Source: Sphingobium sp. B2D3C
GTDB taxonomy: Bacteria; Pseudomonadota; Alphaproteobacteria; Sphingomonadales; Sphingomonadaceae
Length of the DNA stretch: 64,000 nucleotides
NCBI RefSeq assembly: GCF_025961835.1
Contig: NZ_JAOQOK010000001.1
Coordinates: 1,798,001-1,862,000 of the forward strand
Direction of reading: 5' to 3'
Positions 1 through 7,487 of this stretch are shown one piece after another. Position 1 is the first letter of the stretch; the number at the start of each line of letters is the position of its first letter. The position numbers were made by a program, and so were the translations under genes. The notes beneath the pieces were generated by a model, which ran no database searches, was not told the DNA's origin, and saw only the letters and a list, made by a program, of their open reading frames with translations.

Positions 1-282
1 GGCCTGCGGCGGGATCTGCGCCTGGCCGGGAATCTCGACGACCTGCCCGCCTGCATCGAACAGCAGGCCATGATACATGCAGCGCAGCCGCTCGCCTTCG
101 CAGCGGCCCAGCGAAAGCGGCGCGAGGCGGTGGACGCAGCGATCTTCCAATGCGTGGAGCGCGCCGGACGCGGTGCGCCAGATGACGATCCGCTCGCCGA
201 GGATCGAGATAGCGAAAGGCTTCTCCGCCTCCAGTTCATGCGACCATCCCGCGACATACCAGGCATTGCGAACATAGGCCAT
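1..282 (-). CDS. Rieske [2Fe-2S] aromatic oxygenase subunit, partial
   Basis: The first 94 residues of a protein that runs off the left window edge. It begins MAYVRNAWYVAGW and carries a Rieske cluster motif, CVH followed about 17 residues later by CMYH, which would ligate a [2Fe-2S] centre. The start resembles vanillate O-demethylase oxygenase (VanA)-type ring-hydroxylating or demethylating oxygenases, which take electrons from a reductase partner and act on aromatic acids in the cytoplasm. GGAGAGG lies about 9 bases before the ATG at 282. A TetR regulator is transcribed divergently. The catalytic mononuclear iron domain is outside the window, so the substrate cannot be judged. Confidence 0.8.
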   Translation of the reverse strand, partial: MAYVRNAWYVAGWSHELEAEKPFAISILGERIVIWRTASGALHALEDRCVHRLAPLSLGRCEGERLRCMYHGLLFDAGGQVVEIPGQAQIPPQA

Positions 283-320
283 GACAGGCGCCTCTCCAGT
301 TTAAACCACTGCACGCAAAT

Positions 321-344
321 TGACTTAACGGTGTTAAGGAGTCA
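321..344. promoter_or_regulatory. Candidate TetR operator (palindrome)
   Basis: Nested inverted repeat in the Rieske/TetR intergenic gap: TTAAC-GGT-GTTAA at 325-337, flanked by TGAC (321-324) and GTCA (341-344). Its position between the divergent genes suggests the site where the adjacent TetR protein represses one or both. The assignment is inferred from symmetry and location only. Confidence 0.5.
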
Positions 345-354
345 ATGATCCTCT

Positions 355-927
355 ATGGCTTCCCCCATCTCTGTCCCGCTGGATATCGAGCGCTTGCTGC
401 AGGCGGCATTTGCGCAACTGGAGGCGGACGGGCTGGACGCGCTGAGCATGCGCAAGCTGGCCGCGCGCCTCAATGTGCAAGCCCCGGCGATCTATTGGCA
501 CGTCAAGGACAAGGCCGAGTTGCTGGGTCTGATGGCCCGCCGCATTCATGGCCGGGCTTATGCGGACGTTACTCACGCCGAGGATTGGCGCGACTGGCTG
601 CGGCGGTTCGGGCGGGCACTGCGGCGCAGCTTCCTTGCCCATCGCGATGGCGCGCTGCTCTGTGCAGTGTCTCGCCCGCCGGCGGAGGCCGATCCCCTTG
701 TCCATGCCCAGCGCATCGCCGCTCCGCTGGTGGCGCTGGGGCTGCATCAGCAGGACGCCTTGGCCCGTCAGGCCTCGGTCATCTCCTTCGTGCTGGGTTG
801 GTCCGCCTTCGAGGCGAACGGGCCGATGCATAGCTTCCTCGACAATATGCTCGATTTCGAGGGGAGCTTCGAGCCGGGGCTGGACGCTCTGGTGGCGGGC
901 TTCTCGGAGGTTGCGAGCGAGGCTTAG
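355..927 (+). CDS. TetR-family transcriptional regulator
   Basis: 190-residue regulator. An N-terminal helix-turn-helix (about residues 8-55, with LSMRKLAARLNVQAPAIYWH typical of TetR proteins) is followed by an alpha-helical ligand-binding domain resembling the TetR_C class. The reading frame has a stop at 346-348, so the ATG at 355 is the first possible start. AAGGAG lies at 336-341, about 13 bases upstream and rather far. It is divergent from the Rieske oxygenase gene with a palindrome between them, so it most likely represses that aromatic-degradation gene until an aromatic ligand binds. Its 3' end overlaps convergent modC by 4 bp. Confidence 0.85.
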   Translation: MASPISVPLDIERLLQAAFAQLEADGLDALSMRKLAARLNVQAPAIYWHVKDKAELLGLMARRIHGRAYADVTHAEDWRDWLRRFGRALRRSFLAHRDGALLCAVSRPPAEADPLVHAQRIAAPLVALGLHQQDALARQASVISFVLGWSAFEANGPMHSFLDNMLDFEGSFEPGLDALVAGFSEVASEA

Positions 928-1646
928 CCCGCCAGCCAGCGCGACAAGCGGCTCCCGGCATCGTTCATGAGGGCGCGCGGATCGCCCTGCTCCACGATCC
1001 GGCCATCCAGCACCAGCGCAATCTCGTCAGCCGCATCGGCGGCATCGCGCACATCATGGGAGACGAGAATGATGGGGATGTCCGAGCGGGCGCGCAATTC
1101 GACCAGCAGGCGATGCAGCGCCCGGCGGGTCGGGTGGTCCACGGCAGAGAATGGCTCATCGAGCAGCAGCACCTGCGGATCGCGCGCGAGCGCCCGCGCC
1201 AGCGCGACGCGCTGTTGCTGTCCGCCGGAGAGTTCACGGGGGCGCCGGTCCTCAAGCCCTTCGAGATGGACCTGCGCCAGCAGCGCATCCGCCCGCCCCT
1301 GCCGCTGCGTCGCGGGGATATCCAGCAACGCTTCCATCACATTCTGCCGCGCGCTCATGTGCGGGAACAGAGCGTAGGATTGGAACACGAAGCCGACATG
1401 CCGGTCCCGCGCGCGCACCTGCACGCCGGCGTGCGTATCCAGCCAGCATTGGCCGTTGACGCTGATCCGCCCGGTAGCAGGCGTCAGCAACCCCGCAATC
1501 GCGCGCAGGATAGAGGTTTTCCCCGCGCCCGAAGGACCGACGAGCGCCAAGGTCCGTCCACGCGCCAGAGTGAGTGCCACGTCCAGCGCGATGGGCGCAT
1601 GATGGCGCAGATGCAGGGTCACGCCCTCGCCGCTCGCCTCAGCCAT
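924..1646 (-). CDS. modC: Molybdate ABC transporter ATP-binding protein
   Basis: ABC ATPase that would energise molybdate import with ModB and ModA. Walker A GPSGAGKT, signature LSGGQQQR, Walker B LLLDEP and the H-loop region VSHD are all present. The chosen start at 1646 overlaps the 3' end of modB by 8 bp, which suggests translational coupling; an in-frame start at 1679 would add 11 residues. At about 240 residues it is much shorter than E. coli ModC because the C-terminal molybdate-binding (TOBE/Mop) domain is absent. It is the last gene of a modA-modB-modC operon. Confidence 0.88.
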   Translation of the reverse strand: MAEASGEGVTLHLRHHAPIALDVALTLARGRTLALVGPSGAGKTSILRAIAGLLTPATGRISVNGQCWLDTHAGVQVRARDRHVGFVFQSYALFPHMSARQNVMEALLDIPATQRQGRADALLAQVHLEGLEDRRPRELSGGQQQRVALARALARDPQVLLLDEPFSAVDHPTRRALHRLLVELRARSDIPIILVSHDVRDAADAADEIALVLDGRIVEQGDPRALMNDAGSRLSRWLAG

Positions 1647-2304
1647 GTCGGCGCCCCCTCTGGCCCAGCAGGAAGACAAGGCTGACCGCCACCAGCGAGA
1701 CCGCCATCAGCAGCAGCGCCATCTCATTGGCCGAGCCCATGTCGAACGCCTGCACGCGATCATAGAGCGAGAGCGCCAGCGTGCGCGTCTTGCCGGGGAT
1801 TGATCCGCCGACCATCAGCACCACGCCGAATTCGCCCAGCGTATGAGCGAAGGTCAGCACGGCCCCGGTGAGAATGCCCGGCCAGGCCAGAGGCAGTTCG
1901 ATCCGCCAAATGCTGCGCCAGAGCGAATGGCCGCAGGTCGCCGCGGCATCGCGCAGATCGGCGTCGATGCTCTCGAAGGCCCGCTGCACCGGCTGAACGG
2001 CAAAGGGGAGATTGACCAGCACCGATGCAAGCAGGATCGCCTCGAAGCTGAAGGCCAGCCCGCTACCGAATAGCGCACTCCATACCCGCCCGATCCAGCT
2101 TTGCGGCCCCAGGGCGGAGAGCAGGTAAAAGCCAATCACCGTGGGTGGCAGGACCAGCGGCAGCGTCACCAGCGCCTCGATCACGGCTCGCCCGCGAAAG
2201 CGCGCCAGCGCCAGCCAGCGCCCGAGCACCAGCGCCAGCGGCAGCAGGATCGCGACGGTGAGCGCGCCGAGCAGGAGCGAGAGATTGAGCGCTTGCCAGT
2301 CCAT
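1639..2304 (-). CDS. modB: Molybdate ABC transporter permease
   Basis: 221-residue inner-membrane permease with about five or six hydrophobic helices. It carries the EAA-type coupling motif seen in binding-protein-dependent permeases (around HTLGEFGVVLMVGG) and the ModB-like opening LLLGALTVAILLPLALVLG. It would form the membrane channel for molybdate, docking ModC in the cytoplasm and ModA in the periplasm. It lies 6 bp downstream of modA and overlaps modC, as in standard mod operons. Confidence 0.9.
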   Translation of the reverse strand: MDWQALNLSLLLGALTVAILLPLALVLGRWLALARFRGRAVIEALVTLPLVLPPTVIGFYLLSALGPQSWIGRVWSALFGSGLAFSFEAILLASVLVNLPFAVQPVQRAFESIDADLRDAAATCGHSLWRSIWRIELPLAWPGILTGAVLTFAHTLGEFGVVLMVGGSIPGKTRTLALSLYDRVQAFDMGSANEMALLLMAVSLVAVSLVFLLGQRGRRHG

Positions 2305-2310
2305 CGCCGG

Positions 2311-3093
2311 TCAAAGTGCTCCGGCCGGCAGGGTGAAGCCGTATTTGGCGAAGATCGCCTTGGCAGCAGGCTGGGCCAGATAAGCATAGAAGCGCTCGGC
2401 CACTGGCCCCGCCGTCTTCATCAGCACCATGCGCTGGCGCAGCGGTGTGTGCCAGTTGGCGGGGATCAGCACATAGGCCGCCCTGCCCTTCACAGCAGGA
2501 TCGAGCACCAGCGAATGCGCGACGATGCCGCCCTGCGCCCCGCCTTCCGTGGCGAACTGCAGCGCCTGCGACACATTTTCCCCCAGCACGAGCTTATCCT
2601 GAAGCGGCTTCCACAGGCCGGCATGATCCAGCGCCTCCTGCGCACGGCGACCATAAGGCGCATGTTCGGGATTGGCGATGGCAAAGCGGCTGATGTCCCC
2701 GCGCGCCAGCCCCTCACGCAGACCCGCAAGCTGGGAATCGAGCCTGAGCGGCGAGCCCTTGGGCGCGATCAGCGCCAGGCGCCCAATGGCATAGAGCCGA
2801 CCTTCGCCGCGGGTTTTGCCGGCCTTGGCGAGCTGCGTCACATAGCTTTCATCGGCGGAGAGGAAGAGCTCGAACGGTGCGCCCTGCTGTAATTGCCGCG
2901 TGAGATTTCCCGAGGCGCCGAAGTTGAGCACCACCTTCTCACCGGTCTCTTTCTCGAACGCGGCCGCCGCATCGGTGAGGGCCAGACGGAGGTCGGCGGC
3001 GGCAGCGATCTGCGGCGCCGGCTCGGACTTGCCGCACGCGACCAGCGCCAGCAGGCCGAGCAGCACGGCGCAACGGCGCAGCAGATGAGTCAT
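2311..3093 (-). CDS. modA: Molybdate ABC transporter substrate-binding lipoprotein
   Basis: Periplasmic molybdate-binding protein. The start at 3093 gives a lipoprotein signal, MTHLLRRCAVLLGLLALVAC, with lipobox LVAC. The mature part has the ModA pattern AAAADLRLALTDAA, FGASGNLTRQLQQGAPFELFLSA and a C-terminal FAKYGF. A longer in-frame start at 3159 would place 22 unrelated residues before the signal peptide and reach into the regulatory gap, so it was not chosen. First gene of the mod operon, divergent from a ModE-like regulator. The molybdenum would serve molybdopterin enzymes, none of which is in this window. Confidence 0.92.
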   Translation of the reverse strand: MTHLLRRCAVLLGLLALVACGKSEPAPQIAAAADLRLALTDAAAAFEKETGEKVVLNFGASGNLTRQLQQGAPFELFLSADESYVTQLAKAGKTRGEGRLYAIGRLALIAPKGSPLRLDSQLAGLREGLARGDISRFAIANPEHAPYGRRAQEALDHAGLWKPLQDKLVLGENVSQALQFATEGGAQGGIVAHSLVLDPAVKGRAAYVLIPANWHTPLRQRMVLMKTAGPVAERFYAYLAQPAAKAIFAKYGFTLPAGAL

Positions 3094-3112
3094 GAGAGGT
3101 CCGCCCTTCGAT

Positions 3113-3136
3113 CGATGTATGACATTGCACACATCG
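3113..3136. promoter_or_regulatory. Candidate ModE-type operator
   Basis: Imperfect 24-bp palindrome with CGATGT at 3113-3118 and ACATCG at 3131-3136, matching at 9 of 12 symmetric positions. It lies between divergent modA and the ModE-like gene. A molybdate-responsive repressor site is expected in this position; the sequence only loosely resembles the E. coli ModE box. Confidence 0.45.
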
Positions 3137-3203
3137 ACGTCTGTGGGGCGCTGTGTCAAGTGTCCTGCATGCGCAAGAGGCGCGCGGAGGAGGTCGGCAA
3201 GGC

Positions 3204-3593
3204 GTGAGTGAGGACGGCGGAACGACGCTGAAGATCAAGGCGCAGGTGATCGCTGATGGTGTGATCGCCATCGGGCCGGGCAAGGCGCAGCTCCTCGCGG
3301 AGATTGCGCGAACAGGGTCAATCGCGGCGGCAGGCCGGGCGATCGGAACCAGCTATCGCCGCACCCGCGACATGGTCGATATTCTCAACACGGGATGGGG
3401 CGCCCCGCTAATCGAAACCGCCAAGGGCGGCGCCAGCGGGGGCGGATCGCGCCTCACCGATCACGGCCGGGCGGTCCTGGAAGCCTATCGGCAGCTCGAA
3501 ACCGCAGTGCAGGCGGCCGGAACGGCCCATGCCAGTCACCTGATCGCTCTTATGAACGGCGTCGATCCCGACGGCGCTCAATCGATCCGATAA
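3204..3593 (+). CDS. modE: ModE-like molybdate-responsive regulator, DNA-binding domain only
   Basis: About 129 residues with the winged-helix N-terminal domain of ModE/LysR type: GPGKAQLLAEIARTGSIAAA, then a recognition helix region GTSYRRTRDMVDILN. The GTG at 3204 was chosen because AGGAGGT lies about 9 bases upstream; an in-frame ATG at 3153 has no such site. The C-terminal molybdate-binding Mop domains of E. coli ModE are missing, so molybdate sensing must differ or lie elsewhere. Divergent from modA, whose operon it probably controls. Its 3' end overlaps the convergent DUF3237 gene by 16 bp. Confidence 0.78.
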   Translation: MSEDGGTTLKIKAQVIADGVIAIGPGKAQLLAEIARTGSIAAAGRAIGTSYRRTRDMVDILNTGWGAPLIETAKGGASGGGSRLTDHGRAVLEAYRQLETAVQAAGTAHASHLIALMNGVDPDGAQSIR

Positions 3594-4042
3594 ACCGAAA
3601 GCCGAACCGTCGGGCCGACCTTGCCGCCCGTGGCGACAAACAGGGCGCGGTTTACCCAGTCGTACCCCGCATGGCCGGTTTCCAGTCGAATGAAAGAGCG
3701 CATGTAATAGTCGGACGGCGGCACCTGTTCGCCGGACGCGATGCGGGCCGCGACATCGGGCGAGGCATGGCGGATGCCGAGGCCCACGATCTCGATGACC
3801 GCGCCGTCGTGCGTTTCCATCGCATAGCGGGCATCGAGCTGCGCCACGCCGCCGGCTTGCACGGTTTGCCAGTCTGCGCCGACGTTCAGCAGCGTGCCAT
3901 TGAGCAACGGCCCTGTCACCGTGCCGCCGACCACCGGGATGATCCGCCGCGTACCAGCCGGTGTAATGCCCATCTCATGCGGAGGATCGAGCCGGATCTC
4001 GAAATCGCAGATGTGCGAGAGGCCCGGCGCGGGCAGCGTCAT
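3578..4042 (-). CDS. DUF3237 family protein
   Basis: 154-residue cytoplasmic protein with no signal peptide. It shows the DUF3237 hallmarks ICDFEIRLDPPHEMG, GTRRIIPVVGGTVTGP and LNVGADWQTVQAGG, with tyrosine- and aspartate-rich centre (RYAMETHDGAVIEI). The family's biochemical role is not settled, but members recur in aromatic degradation clusters. The start overlaps the stop of the upstream flavin monooxygenase by 4 bp (ATGA), so the two are translationally coupled and probably act on the same substrate. Confidence 0.8.
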   Translation of the reverse strand: MTLPAPGLSHICDFEIRLDPPHEMGITPAGTRRIIPVVGGTVTGPLLNGTLLNVGADWQTVQAGGVAQLDARYAMETHDGAVIEIVGLGIRHASPDVAARIASGEQVPPSDYYMRSFIRLETGHAGYDWVNRALFVATGGKVGPTVRLSVYRID

Positions 4043-5331
4043 GCTGCGACCTTTGCGACCAGCGCGCCCGGCTCGATGGTGGGCGGCGCGGCGTTGAGCG
4101 TATCGCGCGCAAAGCCGGCCGCCTGCTGATAGGCCAGCATGAAGGCAGAGCGCTCGGCGGCGGGCAGCACATCCTCGATGTCCTCAAACGCACCGCCGCA
4201 ACGCTCCTCGACCAGTTCCAGCAGCCCGAAGGGACCGGAGCCGCGATTGCGCATGGCGACCTGCCCGATGGGACCGCAGAGCTTCTCGTCAAAGGCGCGC
4301 AGCGCGGCCGGCGTCACGCCATGCGCCAGCAGTTCGCGGCCGATCACCCGCGCGTCGACGATGGCCTGCGATGCGCCGTTTGAGCCGGTCGGATACATGG
4401 GATGCGCGGCATCGCCCATCAGCGCGACCGGACCATCGACCCAGGTCGGCAGCGGATCGCGGTCGATCATCGGATTTTCATAGGCGACATCCGACTTGGC
4501 CAGCAGCTCCGGCAGGTTCAGCCAGTCATAGACGAACCCGTCGAACTCATGCGCGAACTCGGCGAGTTCGACCGGGCGGAACCAGCCGGATTTGCGCCAG
4601 TCATGATCGGTATCGTAGGTCTTCTCGGCGATCCAGTTGATATCGGCCAGCCCCTCCTCGTCGGGATGGGAGATCGGGTAGATCACCACGCGGTGGCGGC
4701 TGGTGCCCAGGCCCACAAAGGAGGAACCAGTGCGGATCGGCACGCCGCGCGCGGTGCCGCGCCACATGATCGTGCCGCCCCAGTGGATCGGCGGCTGATC
4801 CGGGTGCATCTGCGCGCGGACGCTGGAATGGATGCCATCGGCTCCGAACAGCAGGGTGCCATCGACCTCGACCTTGCCGCCGCCGGCGAGATCGACCAGC
4901 GCGGTGACGCCACCCTCCGCGCGCTTGCGATAGCCGGTCACCTTATGGCCGAGCTTCAAAGCCTCCGGGCCGAGCCGCTCGACCACCTTGCGGCAGAGCA
5001 TCAGGTGGAAGGCGCCCCGGTGAACGGCATATTGATGCCAGTCATAGCCGGCCACCTTGCCGCGCGGCTCGGAATAAATCTCGCGGCCATTCAGCCCGAC
5101 CAGCGCCCATTCCCGCGCCGGAATGCCGACCTGGTCCAGATCCGCCTCGCTTATGCCGAGGTCTTCTAGTTCGCGAATGGCATTGGGCTGGATGTTGATG
5201 CCCACGCCGAGCGGCTTCAACTCGCGCACGCTCTCGAACACTGTGCAAGGCACACCGATCTGATGAAGCGTGAGCGCCAGGACGAGGCCGCCAATGCCGC
5301 CACCGGCGATCAAAACATGGTCGTGCGTCAT
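4039..5331 (-). CDS. FAD-dependent aromatic monooxygenase
   Basis: 430-residue flavoprotein monooxygenase of the p-hydroxybenzoate/salicylate hydroxylase class. The N-terminal Rossmann fingerprint is GGGIGGL (about residues 10-16), and the second FAD motif GDAAHPMYPTGSNGASQAI is near residue 300. Such enzymes hydroxylate aromatic rings with NAD(P)H and O2. It is coupled to the DUF3237 gene and lies near Rieske oxygenase and aldehyde dehydrogenase genes, fitting a catabolic role. The exact substrate cannot be told from sequence. Confidence 0.82.
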   Translation of the reverse strand: MTHDHVLIAGGGIGGLVLALTLHQIGVPCTVFESVRELKPLGVGINIQPNAIRELEDLGISEADLDQVGIPAREWALVGLNGREIYSEPRGKVAGYDWHQYAVHRGAFHLMLCRKVVERLGPEALKLGHKVTGYRKRAEGGVTALVDLAGGGKVEVDGTLLFGADGIHSSVRAQMHPDQPPIHWGGTIMWRGTARGVPIRTGSSFVGLGTSRHRVVIYPISHPDEEGLADINWIAEKTYDTDHDWRKSGWFRPVELAEFAHEFDGFVYDWLNLPELLAKSDVAYENPMIDRDPLPTWVDGPVALMGDAAHPMYPTGSNGASQAIVDARVIGRELLAHGVTPAALRAFDEKLCGPIGQVAMRNRGSGPFGLLELVEERCGGAFEDIEDVLPAAERSAFMLAYQQAAGFARDTLNAAPPTIEPGALVAKVAA

Positions 5332-5500
5332 CGAGAATATTGCCCTTTCCGTGCGGGCCTAACCCAGCCGACCCGCGCCGGCGCTTCATCTGCCCGAGGG
5401 AGCGCTGTACCGTCGTGGGGGCGCAGTGGCAATGTGGAGGAGCAATCGTGCGCCGGCTGCTGCGGGGTCGGGGCGGTCGGAAGTAGGACGCTGGTCGGGC

Positions 5501-5643
5501 GGCTGGGCCCTGGGCTCCTGCCTTCTCACGAGCACTGGCTTTGCCTTGTCGCGCACCCCTGCCGTGTTCCTGCGGAGGCAGGAACCCAAGGCGCAAGGGC
5601 ACTGCGGCTGGGCCCTAGGCTCCTGCCTGCGCAGCAGCACTGA
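5501..5643. repeat. Direct repeat pair with small hairpin
   Basis: Two near-identical units, 5501-5538 and 5606-5643, both beginning GGCTGGGCCCT and continuing GGCTCCTGCCT, ending in AGCACTG. Between them GTTCCTGC-GGAG-GCAGGAAC forms an 8-bp hairpin at 5566-5585. Both elements look like dispersed intergenic repeats. The whole 5332-5855 stretch has no convincing gene. Confidence 0.65.
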
Positions 5644-5687
5644 AGGAAGCAGGACCGGCGCGACGTTCCGCAGCACCAAGCGCGCCT

Positions 5688-5755
5688 TTCGTGTCGAGCG
5701 AAGTCGAGGCACTCAGGACCTGAGCCTGCCGTGTCTCGACTTCGCTCGACACGAA
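5688..5755. repeat. REP-like palindrome with 21-bp arms
   Basis: Perfect 21-bp inverted repeat: left arm 5688-5708 begins TTCGTGTCGAGCG and the right arm 5735-5755 ends CGCTCGACACGAA. The loop contains another palindrome, CTCAGG-A-CCTGAG (5712-5724). The form is that of a repetitive extragenic palindrome. I have an impression of similar elements in sphingomonad genomes, which was not checked. Confidence 0.7.
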
Positions 5756-5797
5756 CGGGAGTGAAGAATGGACGAACAGCGCGCCCCAAACGAAGGA

Positions 5798-5830
5798 AGC
5801 CCGCGCTCTCCCCTTCGGAAGGCGCGGGCT
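5798..5830 (-). terminator. Intrinsic terminator of the aldehyde dehydrogenase gene
   Basis: AGCCCGCGC (5798-5806) pairs perfectly with GCGCGGGCT (5822-5830), 26 bp beyond the stop of the minus-strand aldehyde dehydrogenase. Reading on the minus strand it is followed by TTCCTTCGTTT, a partial U-tract. Confidence 0.65.
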
Positions 5831-5855
5831 CCGTAGCTCTACGGTCGCACCCCGA

Positions 5856-7256
5856 TCAGATCGGGAAATGGCCCGGCTGGGTTTCCACCGTCACCCAGCG
5901 CAGCTCGGTGAAGCTGTCGATGCCAGCCTTGCCGCCGAAGCGGCCATAGCCCGAACCCTTGACGCCGCCGAAGGGCATTTGCGCTTCGTCATGCACGGTC
6001 GGACCGTTGACGTGGCAGATGCCGGACTGAATGCGCCGCGCGATGCCGAGGCCCTTGGCGATATCCTTTGTGAACACCGACGCCGAGAGGCCATATTCGG
6101 TGTCATTGGCCAATTCGACCGCATGCTCGGTGTCGCGGGCGCGAATGATGCCGACGACCGGCCCGAAGCTCTCATCGCGGAACAGCTTCATGTCCTGCGT
6201 CACCTTGTCGATGACATGGGCAGGCATCAGCACATTGTGCGTCGTCTCGCCGCCGGTGAGCTGGGTCGCGCCCTTGGCCAGCGCATCCTCGATCAGGCTC
6301 TGGCAGTGCGCCACGGTCTTGGCGTCCACCACCGCGCCGAGCGGGGTGTTGCCCTGACGCGGATCGCCCACGGGCATGGAGGCGACCTTCTCCTTGAACT
6401 TGGCGGCGAAGGCGTCGGCAACAGCATCGACCACGATGATCCGCTCGGTCGACATGCAGATCTGCCCCTGATTCATGAACGCGCCGAAGGCCGCGGCCTT
6501 CACCGCTTCATCGAGATCGGCATCCTCCAGAATGACCAGCGGTGCCTTGCCGCCCAGCTCGAGCAGAACGGGCTTCAAATGCTCGGCAGCGCGCTTGGCG
6601 ATGATCTTGCCGACGGCGGTGGAGCCGGTGAAATTGATGCGGCGAACCTGCGGCGCGTCGATCAGAGCGCCCACGACATCGGCCGCGTCTTCCGGTGCGT
6701 TGGTGACGACGTTCACCACGCCCTCGGGGAAGCCGGCCTCGGCAAACGCCTCGATGATCAGTGCATGGGTGCGCGGGCAGGATTCGGACGCCTTGAGAAT
6801 GACGCTGTTACCACAGGCGAGCGGCACGGCGATGGCGCGCACGCCGAGGATGATCGGCGCGTTCCAGGGCGCGATACCGAGGATGACGCCAACGGGCTCG
6901 CGCAGCGCCATGGAGAGGCAGCCGGGCTTGTCCGAGGGAATGACCTCGCCATTGATCTGGGTGGTGAGCGCGGCAGCCTCACGGATCATGCTGGCAGCCA
7001 GGCCGAGGTTGAACATCGCCCAGCCCGCCGTCGCACCGATCTCGCCCATCATCGCTTCGACGAACGCGTCCTTCTTGGATTCCAGCGCGGTGGCGGCTTT
7101 CATCAGCACAGCGCGGCGCGCATTCGGCCCCATGACCGACCAGTTCTGGAACCCTTCCGCAGCCTTGGCGGCGATCGGCGCGATATCGGCGGCCTTCATC
7201 GCGGTCGCCGAGGATGCGACCTCGCCCGTCATCGGATTGTTGCGGCTAAACTCCAT
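5856..7256 (-). CDS. NAD(P)-dependent aldehyde dehydrogenase, aromatic-aldehyde type
   Basis: 466-residue member of the aldehyde dehydrogenase superfamily. It shows PWNAPIILGVRAIAVPLACGNSVILKAS (cofactor and substrate channel), LLELGGKAPLVI (general base Glu), FMNQGQICMSTERI (catalytic Cys) and ESFGPV. The pattern resembles salicylaldehyde/vanillin dehydrogenases. The start at 7256 is preceded by GGAGGAA at 8 bases; a start at 7319 would add 21 residues and lacks a site. It probably oxidises an aromatic aldehyde to its acid. Monocistronic, with a terminator at 5798-5830. Confidence 0.87.
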   Translation of the reverse strand: MEFSRNNPMTGEVASSATAMKAADIAPIAAKAAEGFQNWSVMGPNARRAVLMKAATALESKKDAFVEAMMGEIGATAGWAMFNLGLAASMIREAAALTTQINGEVIPSDKPGCLSMALREPVGVILGIAPWNAPIILGVRAIAVPLACGNSVILKASESCPRTHALIIEAFAEAGFPEGVVNVVTNAPEDAADVVGALIDAPQVRRINFTGSTAVGKIIAKRAAEHLKPVLLELGGKAPLVILEDADLDEAVKAAAFGAFMNQGQICMSTERIIVVDAVADAFAAKFKEKVASMPVGDPRQGNTPLGAVVDAKTVAHCQSLIEDALAKGATQLTGGETTHNVLMPAHVIDKVTQDMKLFRDESFGPVVGIIRARDTEHAVELANDTEYGLSASVFTKDIAKGLGIARRIQSGICHVNGPTVHDEAQMPFGGVKGSGYGRFGGKAGIDSFTELRWVTVETQPGHFPI

Positions 7257-7424
7257 GGCGTTCCTCCAGTTCTCTCTCTCAAGACCAGTGTCGCGCACTC
7301 GCATGAGGCCGGATGGCAATGATCAGACCAAATGCGTGCGGCGGCGCGGCTCCCCTCTGCCTTGCGGAACCGCCGGATGCAATTGTCTTGCGCGCCCCAC
7401 GCTCGACTTGCGCCAAGAAATGAA

Positions 7425-7450
7425 GGAACAGGGGTCGATCCTCGCGCGTT
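7425..7450 (+). promoter_or_regulatory. Candidate EcfG-type promoter
   Basis: GGAAC (7425-7429) and CGTT (7447-7450) separated by 17 bases, close to the alphaproteobacterial general-stress promoter form. It is 38 bp before the GTG proposed as start of the PAS histidine kinase, which supports that start. The spacing to GTT is one base longer than in the other copies in this window. Confidence 0.5.
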
Positions 7451-7487
7451 GTGGCGCATAACTGGGAACAGACGGCGGGTTCGAGAC

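Noticed and set aside
5868..7322. Long plus-strand open frame of 484 codons
   Set aside because: It lies antisense to the aldehyde dehydrogenase, whose motifs and ribosome site are clear. The antisense protein is His/Arg/Gly-rich without domains, an effect of high GC codon bias.
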